A stretch of 64,000 bases of DNA from Acetomicrobium sp. S15 = DSM 107314 (GCF_016125955.1 NZ_JADEVE010000415.1:124001-188000), one strand, 5' to 3'; counted from the stretch's first letter, positions 34,933-43,695 are shown. The notes: generated from the sequence alone by a model not told the origin. Program-made: numbers and translations.

Positions 34933-36135
34933 GTGCGATCGAGCGCTGTGGCGCCTGGCGTCGTGTTCGTCTTGAGTGACGGCATAAAAGGGCATATCGC
35001 CCAAGTCAGAGGCTTGGCGCGATCTTTAAGCGAGCGGTGCGGCGTACCGGTTGAGGAAGCCGCCGTGCCGCGCTTGAGCGGCCTGCGCCGCTTCGAGTTG
35101 CTGAAGGTGAGGTCTCGCTTCCTGCCGCGGCTTTCTCGCAGGAAGGTCGAGGCGTGGCTTAAAGACGCCGGAGGAGTGAAGCTGCTGCAGCAATTCGCAG
35201 GCGCCGTCGAGCGGGCCGGCTGCACGGCTGAAGCGGCTCTGATACTTTCTTGCGGAAGCGGCGCCGCTCCTTTCGCCCTGGCGCTCGCGCGCCTCTGTGG
35301 GGCTAAGAGCTGCACCGTCATGACGCCCTCCATCGGGCTGTCGCATTTCGACTTCGCCATCGTGCCGGGGCACGATGCCCCGCCGGCGCGGCGTAATGTC
35401 TTTGTAACCCTGGGCGCGCTCAACGACGTAGACAGAAACCGCATCGAAGAGGAAGGGAAAGCTTTGTCTGAGGCCTTCCCTCCTGAAAGCGAAAAGAGGT
35501 GGGCTCTCCTCATCGGCGGGGACGACGCCAATTACCGGGTCTCTCCTGCCTGGGCGAGGGAGATGCTTTCCTTCCTCCTCGAATTGGCGGCGAAGCGCGG
35601 CGCCGACCTTTACATCACCACGTCCCGCCGCACGCTTCGTGAGACCGAGGCGGCCATAGAGGAGCTTTGTGCCGCTTCGCGTTGGGTGAGGATGCTCTGT
35701 CTCGCCTCTAAGGGCGAAAGGAACCCCGTTTACGGCATGCTGGGCCTCGCGACGAACGTCCTCTGCACCGAGGATTCGGTCTCCATGATCTCCGAGGCCG
35801 CGACGGCCGGTTTTCGCGTCGGCGTTTTATCCGTCGAGCACGCGCTCGGCGTCGGCACATCGCTCCAGAGGCTTGCACTCGTTCTGGCGAGGAGAGGTTT
35901 TTTAAGCGAGGGAAGGCTTTGGGGCCTGCCGCGCTTTGATAAAATGATAGACTCCTTTTGCTCAAGAAGCCTCGCCATGCGCCTCGACGACGAGTCGGCG
36001 CTCGCTGCGTTTCTTGAAACGCCGCAGCTTCACGGCGCGGATTTCGACGAGACGGGGCGAGCGGCGCGCTGGCTGCTCGAAAATTTAAATTGGCAGGTGA
36101 AAAATGGCATTGCGCGTGCTTCACTATGTGGATGA
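34933..36135 (+). CDS. ELM1-family (DUF1022) glycosyltransferase-like protein
   Basis: The protein has 400 residues from the GTG at 34933, 2 bp after kdnA. The N-terminus VFVLSDGIKGHIAQVRGLA matches the DG-x-GH-x-Q motif of ELM1-like proteins. Later blocks are LALARLCGAKSCTVMTPSIG, FVTLGALNDV, LIGGDDANYRVS and TEDSVSMISEAATAG, which fit a GT-B-like fold. In bacteria this family often lies near lipid A or core genes, but its reaction is not established to my knowledge. Its end overlaps the next glycosyltransferase by 32 bp. Confidence 0.75.
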   Translation: MRSSAVAPGVVFVLSDGIKGHIAQVRGLARSLSERCGVPVEEAAVPRLSGLRRFELLKVRSRFLPRLSRRKVEAWLKDAGGVKLLQQFAGAVERAGCTAEAALILSCGSGAAPFALALARLCGAKSCTVMTPSIGLSHFDFAIVPGHDAPPARRNVFVTLGALNDVDRNRIEEEGKALSEAFPPESEKRWALLIGGDDANYRVSPAWAREMLSFLLELAAKRGADLYITTSRRTLRETEAAIEELCAASRWVRMLCLASKGERNPVYGMLGLATNVLCTEDSVSMISEAATAGFRVGVLSVEHALGVGTSLQRLALVLARRGFLSEGRLWGLPRFDKMIDSFCSRSLAMRLDDESALAAFLETPQLHGADFDETGRAARWLLENLNWQVKNGIARASLCG

Positions 36136-37165
36136 AAACAGCTTATCCTGGGCTGAGCCGTGGCTTCAACTCCTCGAAGAGTTGAAGAGGCTCGGCGTGG
36201 AAAACGTCGTCCTCTGCAGGCCGGGCGGCACCTTGGGCGACAAGGCCGAATCGAGGGGCTTTCCCGTCCGGCGCTACCGCCCGCCTTTTCCCTGGGCGCC
36301 CGCCCTCTGCCGCGGCGTGCCTTCTGTCCTGAAGGCCGTAAAGCCCGATCTGATCCACACGCGCCTCTCCACGGCCGCCGCGTTGGGCGGCTATTGGGGG
36401 CAAAAGCTTGGCATACCCGTCCTTTCGACGATAGACAAGTACCCAAAGGGCAAGTATTACAGGTGGTCGTCGCACGTAGTCGGGTGCTCGACGGCCGTCT
36501 CTGAGCACATGAAAGGCCTGGGCTTCCCTTCCTGTAAAGTTTCGACGATCCATAACCCGATAAAGGTGGAGCGCTACGCCCGTGACGTGGAGGCGCGAAA
36601 ATCCCTCCGCGCCAGCGCCGGCGTGGGGGAAGACGAGCTTGTCTTTTTGGGCTGCGGGCGCTTTGTGGGGTGGAAGGCCTTCGACGTGTTGCTTTTGGCC
36701 TACGACAGGCTCTCGGCGTTGCGGCCCCACAGGCTCTGGATAGCGGGAAGCGGTGCCATGGAGCAGGAGTGGCAAGCCCTCTCTCGCTCCCTTTCCTCGC
36801 ACGACAGGGTGTCGTTTTTCGGCTTTGTCGAAGACATAAGGCTGCTGCTGTGGGCTGCCGACGTCTTCGTCCAGCCTTCCAAGGAGCCGGAGGGATTCAG
36901 CCTGATGTTGCTTGAAGCTGCTGCTGCGGGCCTTCCCCTCATAGCCACGGCCATAGGGGGGACTCTCGACATAGCCGACGAGCGATGTGGCTGGCTCGTC
37001 CCGCCCGACGACGCAGACGCCTTGGCGCGCGCCATGTCTATGGCCCTGAACGAGGACTTGACCGAAAAGGCTCTGCTGGCTGCAGACAAGGCGAGGCAGT
37101 TTGACGTGTCTGTCATCGCCCGTCGCTACGCCGACGAGTACGAACGGGTGATGAGTGAAGAGTGA
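36104..37165 (+). CDS. Glycosyltransferase family 4, LPS core
   Basis: This 353-residue GT-B enzyme has DLIHTRLSTAAALGG in the acceptor half. The donor half has FLGCGRFVGWKAFDVLLLAY, LWIAGSGAMEQEW, FFGFVEDI and the signature EPEGFSLMLLEAAAAGLPLI. It belongs to the run of five core glycosyltransferases after the Kdo genes. The last codons and the stop lie inside a GTGATGA tandem repeat, so the C-terminal tail is probably variable between strains. The sugar is unknown. Confidence 0.85.
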   Translation: MALRVLHYVDENSLSWAEPWLQLLEELKRLGVENVVLCRPGGTLGDKAESRGFPVRRYRPPFPWAPALCRGVPSVLKAVKPDLIHTRLSTAAALGGYWGQKLGIPVLSTIDKYPKGKYYRWSSHVVGCSTAVSEHMKGLGFPSCKVSTIHNPIKVERYARDVEARKSLRASAGVGEDELVFLGCGRFVGWKAFDVLLLAYDRLSALRPHRLWIAGSGAMEQEWQALSRSLSSHDRVSFFGFVEDIRLLLWAADVFVQPSKEPEGFSLMLLEAAAAGLPLIATAIGGTLDIADERCGWLVPPDDADALARAMSMALNEDLTEKALLAADKARQFDVSVIARRYADEYERVMSEE

Positions 37166-37194
37166 TGAGTGATGAGTGATGAGTGATGAGTGAA
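37148..37194 (+). repeat. GTGATGA heptanucleotide tandem repeat
   Basis: About five to six copies of the 7-nt unit GTGATGA, with an interrupted first part, fill the 3' end of the GT4 gene and the gap to the next gene. It ends in GTGAAGGG. Similar simple repeats occur at 40381, 45624, 45795 and 52041, the last three in the complementary orientation. Confidence 0.85.
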
Positions 37195-37205
37195 GGGATT
37201 TGGCG

Positions 37206-38162
37206 ATGAAGATAGACCCAAAAGCGATTAAGCGCGTCCTCGTGATAGGCCTCTCATGTCTTGGCGACATGCTCTTGGCCTCTGCGGCGCTGTGGAACCT
37301 CAGGCTTTATCTTAAAGAAGCACACTTTACGCTCTGGGTCGGCCCTCGCGCCCTTGGGGCGGTGGAGGGCGACCCCTTGTGGGATGAGGTCGTGCTCTAC
37401 GACCGCCAGGGGGAATACGCTGGCCTGCGGGGCAGGGCTAAGGCCATTCGATGGATGAGGAGAGGCCTCTACGACCTCATCGTGGACCTCAGATCCACGC
37501 TGATGCCGCTTCTGAGCGGCGCCCGCTTCGCCCCTCTGTGGGGCTTCAGGGGCGTTTTAGCTCCCAAGGGCATCCACGAGGCGGAGCGCAACATTGCCGC
37601 TGTCGCTTCTTTGGGCGTTCCCATAGCCGTAAGGCGCCTGCGCTTCTACGTGCCGCAGTCGGCCCGCGATGCCGCAGACCGGCTCATCGGGCCGGCCTTG
37701 AAGGGCAGACCTTTGGTAGTTCTTAACCCCTCCGGCAGCATCCCCGAAAAGAGGTGGCCCGTCGAGCGCTTCTCCGGCCTGGGCCTGTGCCTGGCGGAGC
37801 GCTACGGGGCTGCCGTCGGCGTCTTGGGGTATTTGGAGCGTGAAATCGAGCTCGCCAAAGCGGTACTCGAAGCCTTGGGGGGAAACGGCCTCGACCTCAC
37901 AGGCAGGCACAGCCTCCCCCTCGTGGGCGCGTTCCTCGAAAGAAGTGCCCTCTTCGTGACAAACGACACGGGCACGCTCCACGTGGCGAGCGCCTTGATG
38001 ACGCCGACGGTGGGCATATATCTTCTTAGGAACGCCGCACGCTTCGGCCCCTGGGGAGGACCGCATGTCGTTGTCGCTTCTTTGGTGGACGACGTGCGGG
38101 AGATCCCGCTGGAGCAGGTCGCCGAGGCTTGCGATTTTCTGTTGGGAGAGTCGGGCACATGA
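37206..38162 (+). CDS. Glycosyltransferase family 9 (heptosyltransferase-like)
   Basis: The protein has 318 residues. The N-terminus RVLVIGLSCLGDMLLASAAL is the GT9 start. VVLNPSGSIPEKRWPVERF and FVTNDTGTLHVASALMTPTV are the donor-binding blocks of ADP-heptose transferases. Heptose or another core sugar is plausible, but no heptose biosynthesis genes (gmhA/hldE) are in the window. ATG at 37206 has GAAGGGA 8 nt upstream, provided by the end of the simple repeat. TTG at 37200 is the alternative. Confidence 0.87.
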   Translation: MKIDPKAIKRVLVIGLSCLGDMLLASAALWNLRLYLKEAHFTLWVGPRALGAVEGDPLWDEVVLYDRQGEYAGLRGRAKAIRWMRRGLYDLIVDLRSTLMPLLSGARFAPLWGFRGVLAPKGIHEAERNIAAVASLGVPIAVRRLRFYVPQSARDAADRLIGPALKGRPLVVLNPSGSIPEKRWPVERFSGLGLCLAERYGAAVGVLGYLEREIELAKAVLEALGGNGLDLTGRHSLPLVGAFLERSALFVTNDTGTLHVASALMTPTVGIYLLRNAARFGPWGGPHVVVASLVDDVREIPLEQVAEACDFLLGESGT

Positions 38163-39211
38163 AGTTTATAGAGATTTTGCCCGAGTTGGAAGAGGGGGGC
38201 GTCGAGCGCCACGTCCTTTGGCTTTCCAACGGGCTCGCCCGATGGGGGCACGAGGTGCTCGTCGTTTCGGCCGGGGGAAAGCTCGAACACGCGCTCGTCG
38301 TCGGCACTCAATCCTGGCACCTGCCCGTGCATTACAAAAACCCGCTGACCGTGCTCTATTCCGCCGCGAGGATAGCGGCGGTGGCCAGGCGCAATGGTTA
38401 CGACCTGATACACGCCCACTCCCGCGTCCCGGCCTGGGTTGCCCTGTTGGCCTCGAAGATGGCCGGCGTGCCCTTCGTCGTGACGCTCCACGTGAGGTTC
38501 GGCAACCGCTCACCGCTTGTTTACAAGCCTTACAGGCTTGCCTCGCGCGTCATCTGCGTGAGTGAGTCGGCACGAAGCGCCATGGGAGACCTCGTGGGCG
38601 ATAGGACGGTCGTCATAAGGAACGGCTTGCCCGATGCGCGGGGCAAGTGGAGGGGCAAATACCCCCCCTGGAAGCTGCTATTCGTGGGGCGCCTTTCGCC
38701 CGTCAAGGGGATAGACGTGGCCCTCCGCGCGCTCTGTCGCCTTAAAAGTTACGATTGGACGCTCGACGTGGTGGGAGACGGCCCCTTGAGGAAGGAGCTT
38801 GAGTCCTTCGTGGCAGAGGAGGGTTTAGAAGGCCGCGTCTTTTTTCACGGCTTCTGCCCCCACGTGGAGCCGTGGATGATGGGCGCCTCGCTTTTGCTCT
38901 TTCCCTCGCTCTACGAGGGCTTGCCCCTAACGCTCGCCCAGAGCATCCAGATCGGCCTTCCTGCCTTGGCGAGCGACATCCCGGAGGTGAGGGAGATGAC
39001 GGTCGAACCTTACTCCTTGGTGCCTGCCGGCGACGCGAAGGCCTGGGAGGAAGCCCTGAGAGGCATCTTTTCCGGCGACACCGAACCGCCTCGCCTGAAG
39101 GCCGGCTACGACTTGGCCTTGGACAAGATGGTAGACAAAACCCTCGCCCTTTACGAGGAGGTAGTTTTTGCCGTCCGCGCGGCCAGGAGCGGGAGGTCGT
39201 CGTCTTGTTAG
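38159..39211 (+). CDS. Glycosyltransferase family 4, LPS core
   Basis: This 350-residue GT4 protein starts at the ATG that overlaps the previous stop. It begins FIEILPELEEGGVERHVL, typical of GT4 acceptor domains, with DLIHAHSRVPAWVALL. The donor half has LLFVGRLSPVKGIDVALRAL, VVGDGPLRKELE and FPSLYEGLPLTLAQSIQIGL. It sits within the core glycosyltransferase series, and its stop overlaps the start of the next gene. Substrate unknown. Confidence 0.87.
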   Translation: MKFIEILPELEEGGVERHVLWLSNGLARWGHEVLVVSAGGKLEHALVVGTQSWHLPVHYKNPLTVLYSAARIAAVARRNGYDLIHAHSRVPAWVALLASKMAGVPFVVTLHVRFGNRSPLVYKPYRLASRVICVSESARSAMGDLVGDRTVVIRNGLPDARGKWRGKYPPWKLLFVGRLSPVKGIDVALRALCRLKSYDWTLDVVGDGPLRKELESFVAEEGLEGRVFFHGFCPHVEPWMMGASLLLFPSLYEGLPLTLAQSIQIGLPALASDIPEVREMTVEPYSLVPAGDAKAWEEALRGIFSGDTEPPRLKAGYDLALDKMVDKTLALYEEVVFAVRAARSGRSSSC

Positions 39212-40383
39212 AGCCCGTCAGTAAATGGCCCTTTAGCGTTGAGGATATGCGTGCGAATGTCGTGCTTTACCGGGTTGCTCCTGATGATTACCCGAAAGAA
39301 CTTTACCTCCCCTGGTACAGCGACCCGATTTATAAAAAGATAACCGTTAAAAGCCTCCTTTTTTATATAGGCGGCATGGCGCTTGGCGACTGCGTCATGA
39401 TAAACCCGACCCTCGCAGCCTTCAGGGGCGCCTTCCCCGGCGCGCGCATTTACATCGTGGGCCACCCGGCGCCGCCCGTGGTGCGCCTGCTCGAAGAGGC
39501 CGGACTCATGGACGAGCTGCTCTGGTCTTACATACCGAAGCACCGCTTAAACTCATTCCCCAAATATGTGGAGCTGTGGCGCTACGGCAGGCGCATCGGA
39601 GAGCTCGACCTCCTCGTGGACACGCAGAGGCAGTTCATGCCTTCTTTTGTTCTCTCTTTCGTCTTTCGATACCGCCACCGCCTGGGGTATTCCTGCAAGG
39701 GATTTTTTAGCGACTGGCGCTTTCCCGAGCCGGGCCGCGAGTGTGTCCACGATTCGTATCAGTCGCTAATGCTCGCCCGCCGCCTTGGCATACCGCCCGC
39801 TGATCCCTTTCACAGGCTTGTCGTTCCTCCCCGCGTTGAGGAGCTCTCCGATCGACTCGTCGCCTCGAGAGGTTGGAGCGAGGCCGTCGCCCTATTTCCG
39901 CTCACTGCAAAGCTTGATGCGTCGAAGTGTATGCCGCGGCGCTTTTATGTGGACCTGGCTAAGACGGTCGCGCGCAACCGCCCCGTCCTCCTTTTTGGTT
40001 CCCCCTCGCAGGTGGCGCACCTTAAAGAGATGGCCGACGAGATCGGCGGACGCGCCTATATTCCTTACCTCGAATCCGGCGTGAACGCTGAGGACGAGCT
40101 CTTCCTCTGCATGGCCCTGCTGAAGCGCGTATCAGCCGCCGTGTCGAACGACAGCGGCGGCGCACACCTCGCCGCAGCCCTGGGGGCGCGCACGCTCGTC
40201 GTAGGGCCCATGGCTCGCCTTGCGCGTTTTGGCCCTTGCGGAGAGCGCGCCTGGGCCATGCAGACGGACCTGCCCTGTTTCCCCTGCCCCAGGACCGACG
40301 GCAGCGCCTGCAAGGGTGCCCGATGGTGCCTGCGGGCCATTTCTCCCTTTATGGTAGTGGAGGCGCTGGAGAAGTGGATTTGA
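39205..40383 (+). CDS. Glycosyltransferase family 9
   Basis: The open frame extends upstream to 38872 over the preceding gene, but TTG at 39205 with GGAGG 8 nt before it gives a sensible 392-residue protein. An unusual N-terminal extension of about 45 residues precedes FYIGGMALGDCVMINPTLAA, the GT9 start. Donor blocks are VALFPLTAKLDASKCMPRRF and AAVSNDSGGAHLAAALGART. The C-terminal Cys-rich segment CFPCPRTDGSACKGARWC is typical of some GT9 proteins. Its end runs into a TGARNG hexanucleotide repeat. Confidence 0.83.
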   Translation: MLEPVSKWPFSVEDMRANVVLYRVAPDDYPKELYLPWYSDPIYKKITVKSLLFYIGGMALGDCVMINPTLAAFRGAFPGARIYIVGHPAPPVVRLLEEAGLMDELLWSYIPKHRLNSFPKYVELWRYGRRIGELDLLVDTQRQFMPSFVLSFVFRYRHRLGYSCKGFFSDWRFPEPGRECVHDSYQSLMLARRLGIPPADPFHRLVVPPRVEELSDRLVASRGWSEAVALFPLTAKLDASKCMPRRFYVDLAKTVARNRPVLLFGSPSQVAHLKEMADEIGGRAYIPYLESGVNAEDELFLCMALLKRVSAAVSNDSGGAHLAAALGARTLVVGPMARLARFGPCGERAWAMQTDLPCFPCPRTDGSACKGARWCLRAISPFMVVEALEKWI

Positions 40384-40446
40384 ATGTGAATGTGAATGTG
40401 AGTGTGAAAGTGAAAGTGAGGGTGAGAGTGGGTGTGGGTGTGAAGG
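40381..40446 (+). repeat. Degenerate hexanucleotide repeat (TGAATG/TGARNG)
   Basis: About eleven 6-nt units (TGAATG x3, TGAGTG, TGAAAG x2, TGAGGG, TGAGAG, TGGGTG x2, TGAAGG) fill the gap between two GT9 genes, beginning at the stop codon of the first. The unit differs from the 7-nt repeat at 37148 but shares GTGA and the same end, GTGAAGGG. Confidence 0.85.
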
Positions 40447-40458
40447 GAAGAGCTAAGA

Positions 40459-41514
40459 TTGAATGATACGTTAAAGGTCGGTTCTGTCTTTAAGAGCCGG
40501 GCACAAATCTTAAATGAGACACAGCCTGAAGGCAGGCTGCTCTTCGTCAAATACAGCGCCCTGGGCGACATAGCGCTGGCCACGGCGGCGGCCTCGTGCA
40601 TAAAGGCGCACTTTCCCGGTCTTTCGCTCTTTTGGCTGGCCTCCAGGCCTTATGACGAGCTCCTTAAGCTTCAGCCCTTTGTGGACGAGGTCTTGCCCTG
40701 GGACCGCTCCCGCGACCCGCGGGCTTTTTTCGGCCTCGTCCGTAGGGTTAGAAGCCTGCGCTTCGACTGGCTCGTAGACATGCAGTGGGTCCAAAGGAGC
40801 GCGCTCCTGTCCGCGCTTTCGGGGGCAAGGTGCAGGCTCGGCTTTTTCAAAGGGCACAAGTTTCCCTATTACGACTGGACGCCTGAAAATTGGCGCTACG
40901 AAGACCCGATACTTGAAAGACAGTCCGCGATACTTGAGGGCTTGGGCATATCCGACGGCCTGTCCTATCTGCCGCGCCTTTGCGTGAGCGGCGAAGAGTC
41001 GCGCACGGCAGAATCCGCCCTAAGCGTACCCGAGCCTCGATGCGCCGCCCTCATCGGGGCGAGTAAGCCCGTAAAGCGCTGGCCGGCCGAAAACTGGGTC
41101 TCCTTCCTGCGGATGATGATGGACCGCGGCTGGAGCGCCGTCCTCGTCGGCCACGGTCCGGAGGAAGAGGAGATGGCGCGCAAAATTGCCCTTCAGTTGC
41201 CCGAGGGCCGCACGGCAAACCTCGTCGGCGCCTTGGACCTCAAGGGGATGGCGGCCCTGTTCTCACGCGTGCGGCTGGCCGTGGGGGGAGACACGGGCCC
41301 GCTCTACCTCGCCATAGCCGCAGGCGTGCCCTCCGTCGGCCTTTTTGGCCCCACGAGCCCCTATACTCACTTCCCCGATCTTGCCTTTACCGTTTCTCTG
41401 TCTGCCCCCTGCCCGCGCTCTGGGTGCGGCGACTGGAACTGTCCCAATGCCGACTGCCTTTCTGCCATTTCGCCCCGCGAAGTCCTCGAGGCGATCCAAA
41501 AATTAGGTCTTTAG
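40459..41514 (+). CDS. Glycosyltransferase family 9 (heptosyltransferase-like)
   Basis: This 351-residue GT9 enzyme has LLFVKYSALGDIALATAAAS near residue 27. Further blocks are AALIGASKPVKRWPAENW, AVLVGHGPEEEEMA, LVGALDLKGMAALFSRVRL and VGGDTGPLYLAIAAGVPSV, as in heptosyltransferases. The C-terminus is Cys-rich (CPRSGCGDWNCPNADC). The start is TTG at 40459 after AAGGGAAGAG. It is the last gene of the envelope run, followed by the porin promoter. Confidence 0.87.
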   Translation: MNDTLKVGSVFKSRAQILNETQPEGRLLFVKYSALGDIALATAAASCIKAHFPGLSLFWLASRPYDELLKLQPFVDEVLPWDRSRDPRAFFGLVRRVRSLRFDWLVDMQWVQRSALLSALSGARCRLGFFKGHKFPYYDWTPENWRYEDPILERQSAILEGLGISDGLSYLPRLCVSGEESRTAESALSVPEPRCAALIGASKPVKRWPAENWVSFLRMMMDRGWSAVLVGHGPEEEEMARKIALQLPEGRTANLVGALDLKGMAALFSRVRLAVGGDTGPLYLAIAAGVPSVGLFGPTSPYTHFPDLAFTVSLSAPCPRSGCGDWNCPNADCLSAISPREVLEAIQKLGL

Positions 41515-41519
41515 TCCTA

Positions 41520-41547
41520 TTGCAAAGTTGCCCCTTACATATACAAT
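41520..41547 (+). promoter_or_regulatory. Promoter of the SLH porin gene
   Basis: TTGCAA (41520-41525), a 16-bp spacer and TACAAT (41542-41547) lie directly after the last core glycosyltransferase gene. The predicted transcript would have a leader of about 260 nt before the porin start codon. Confidence 0.5.
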
Positions 41548-41554
41548 GTTTAGC

Positions 41555-41812
41555 GGATGTGCCAGAAGTGCACCTTGAAAATCTGGCCTTGGTAACGTTG
41601 CTTCTACTGCGGCTTTAGAAACCCTGATGGCGAAGGAAGGAGGTGCGACGACCCCCGACCAAAAAGGGCGAGGCCGCGTGGGAAGGCGGACCGTATCGCA
41701 GGCAGTCCTTGGGGCTTTTAGGGCAAAGGAAACGAGGAAACTTTCTCCGAGAAAGCCCCTGTTGGTGATGCGCGAGAAGGCCGCAATATAAAACCAAGGG
41801 GGTTGTGATGCA
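41555..41812 (+). promoter_or_regulatory. Long 5' leader of the porin mRNA
   Basis: The leader is about 260 nt and GC-rich. It contains the hairpin CTTTCTC/GAGAAAG (about 41738-41755) and ends with AAGGGGG about 10 nt before the porin ATG. A 54-codon frame (41627-41791, ATG to TAA, rich in Lys and Arg) lies inside it. That frame has no clear ribosome-binding site, so I do not call it a gene. The length fits the stable, highly expressed mRNAs of major outer-membrane proteins. Confidence 0.4.
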
Positions 41813-43642
41813 ATGAAAAAGTTCTTTGCACTGCTGGCAGTTGCTGTGCTGGTAGCCTTCGCGGCGCCGGCCTTCGCTGCCAATCCGTTCGTCGATGTTC
41901 CGATGAACCACTGGTCCTACGACGCGCTCTCTCAGCTCGCCGCTAAGGGCATAATCCAGGGCTATCCCGACGGGTCGTTCAAGGGCAATCAGCCGATGAC
42001 CCGCTACGAGATGGCCACCGCTGTGGCCAGGGCTTTGGCCACCGTGGATATGGATAAGGCCAGCAAAGAAGATGTGGAGATGCTGAAGAGGCTCGTCGTC
42101 GAGTTCAAAGACGAGCTCGATGCCTTGGGCGTTAAGGTCGATGAGCTCGACGAGCGCGTGGCCGTCCTCGAAAAGAACCTGGGCGGCTGGAGGTTCTACG
42201 GAGAATTGCGCTTCACGGGCGAGTGGGCCGACGAGGAAGGCCAGTATAGCAATGTAGTAGGCGACACCGAGTTCGACCTCGACCGCTATCGTCTGTGGAT
42301 GACCCGCAAGGTTGACGATAAACTCACGATGATCATGCGCCTTGGCGACGACAGCCGTTCGAGCGACGGCACGGCCTGGGAGCGCTACTACGCCGAAGTG
42401 ATGTTCCCCTGGGACTTCAAGGTGTGGATAGGCAAGTGGAACTTCGACTGGGAAGCCGACGATAAGATCATCTACGCTCAGGAGTCTTGGTTCACCGACC
42501 AGACCTACAAAGGTTTCCACGCCAAGAAGAGCTGGGGCAACGGCTATTTCGCAGCCTTCGTAGCCCACCAAGAGAAAGACGAGAACAGGTACTACCACAA
42601 GAACGGCGAGAACTGGGAATGGGACACGAGTCGTTGGCCTGCACCTGTATATCTTCCTGGTTCTATTACCGTTCCCGGAGGGTTCCTCACTCCTGATGGC
42701 ACCGGAAACTATACGACACCATCAATTTCGCTTCCCACGAGTATTCCCTCGATTACTATTCCTGGAGATCTTGTTACCCCAGTTGGTAGCAACTACGAAA
42801 TTGACATCTCTGGATTGTCGGATCCAGTTAATGCAGCGTTGAGAGATGCGCTCCATGGTAACATGGGGAGGTACTACGACTCTAGGCTCGGCGATGCGTA
42901 TATCTACGGCGCTCGGTTCAACTTCAACTTCAACGACCGTTTCCGTTTCGCCCTCTCCGGGATCATGAAGAGCCCTGACGAGGACTACTTCGTGGCAAGC
43001 TTGGATGGCATGCAGAATGTAGAGCAGTTAGTTTATTGGGCCGACTTCACACTCAAATTTACGCCGGGCTTTTCGCTCATCGGCGCCTACTACTGGGAAG
43101 ACCTCGATGAGGTGCCAGCCGCAAACACGATTAAGGTTCCAGGTAGAGGAGGGTCAATTCCTGTCACGAAGACGGAAGATTCTCCTAACGCCTACAAGGT
43201 CGTCCTTAACGTTGACCAAAGCGTGCTCAAGTTCACGAGCATTTGGGCGGAGTATGCCCATTTCGACGAGGGTTGGCAGTTCTTCACATTTGACGACAGC
43301 TATGGCACCACGCCGCACAGCGCCTACGACTACCACTTCGACTACTCGGGCGTCTATCTGCCTCTTACCTTCTACGTCGGTGCTTTCGAGGCTGATGTCT
43401 TCCGTGCTTATCTCTACCAGAAGTGGAGCGACAAGTGGGGTTCCTTCATCTCCTACACTGACGTATCCTACGACGGCACGGGCGCATATCAGTTAGACAC
43501 CGAGCACTGGGCTGTCGGCTTCGACTACTGGTACACGCCGGCCGTCAAGTTCACGCTCTCCTATGAAGACGCCAGCTTCGACGACGATCACAAGTACAAA
43601 GACGACTCGCTGCTCCGCTTCCGCACCTGGATCTTCTTCTAA
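41813..43642 (+). CDS. SLH-domain outer membrane protein (porin-like)
   Basis: The signal peptide (1-22, ending APAFA) is followed by one SLH domain (about 23-80: VPMNHWSYDALSQLAAKGII, QGYPDGSFKGNQPMTRYEMA). A coiled coil (about 82-125) and a long beta-barrel of alternating aromatic strands follow, ending TWIFF with terminal Phe. This architecture (SLH anchor to peptidoglycan-linked polymer, coiled-coil spacer, barrel) is that of the major outer-membrane proteins of Synergistota and other deep-branching diderms. Residues about 275-365 form a Pro/Thr/Ser/Gly-rich insert encoded by less GC-rich DNA, likely a surface loop. It has its own promoter and terminator. The substrate is unknown. Confidence 0.88.
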   Translation: MKKFFALLAVAVLVAFAAPAFAANPFVDVPMNHWSYDALSQLAAKGIIQGYPDGSFKGNQPMTRYEMATAVARALATVDMDKASKEDVEMLKRLVVEFKDELDALGVKVDELDERVAVLEKNLGGWRFYGELRFTGEWADEEGQYSNVVGDTEFDLDRYRLWMTRKVDDKLTMIMRLGDDSRSSDGTAWERYYAEVMFPWDFKVWIGKWNFDWEADDKIIYAQESWFTDQTYKGFHAKKSWGNGYFAAFVAHQEKDENRYYHKNGENWEWDTSRWPAPVYLPGSITVPGGFLTPDGTGNYTTPSISLPTSIPSITIPGDLVTPVGSNYEIDISGLSDPVNAALRDALHGNMGRYYDSRLGDAYIYGARFNFNFNDRFRFALSGIMKSPDEDYFVASLDGMQNVEQLVYWADFTLKFTPGFSLIGAYYWEDLDEVPAANTIKVPGRGGSIPVTKTEDSPNAYKVVLNVDQSVLKFTSIWAEYAHFDEGWQFFTFDDSYGTTPHSAYDYHFDYSGVYLPLTFYVGAFEADVFRAYLYQKWSDKWGSFISYTDVSYDGTGAYQLDTEHWAVGFDYWYTPAVKFTLSYEDASFDDDHKYKDDSLLRFRTWIFF

Positions 43643-43664
43643 ACGCTGCCGCAAAAACCACAAA

Positions 43665-43693
43665 AGCAGGGGAGGTTTCCTCCCCTGCTTTTT
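43665..43693 (+). terminator. Rho-independent terminator of the porin gene
   Basis: An 11-bp perfect stem AGCAGGGGAGG / CCTCCCCTGCT with loop TTT is followed by TTTT. It starts 23 bp after the porin stop. Confidence 0.93.
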
Positions 43694-43695
43694 CA

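Noticed and set aside
41627..41791. A 54-codon ORF in the porin leader as a gene
   Set aside because: No ribosome-binding site and low-complexity basic composition; kept only as an observation.
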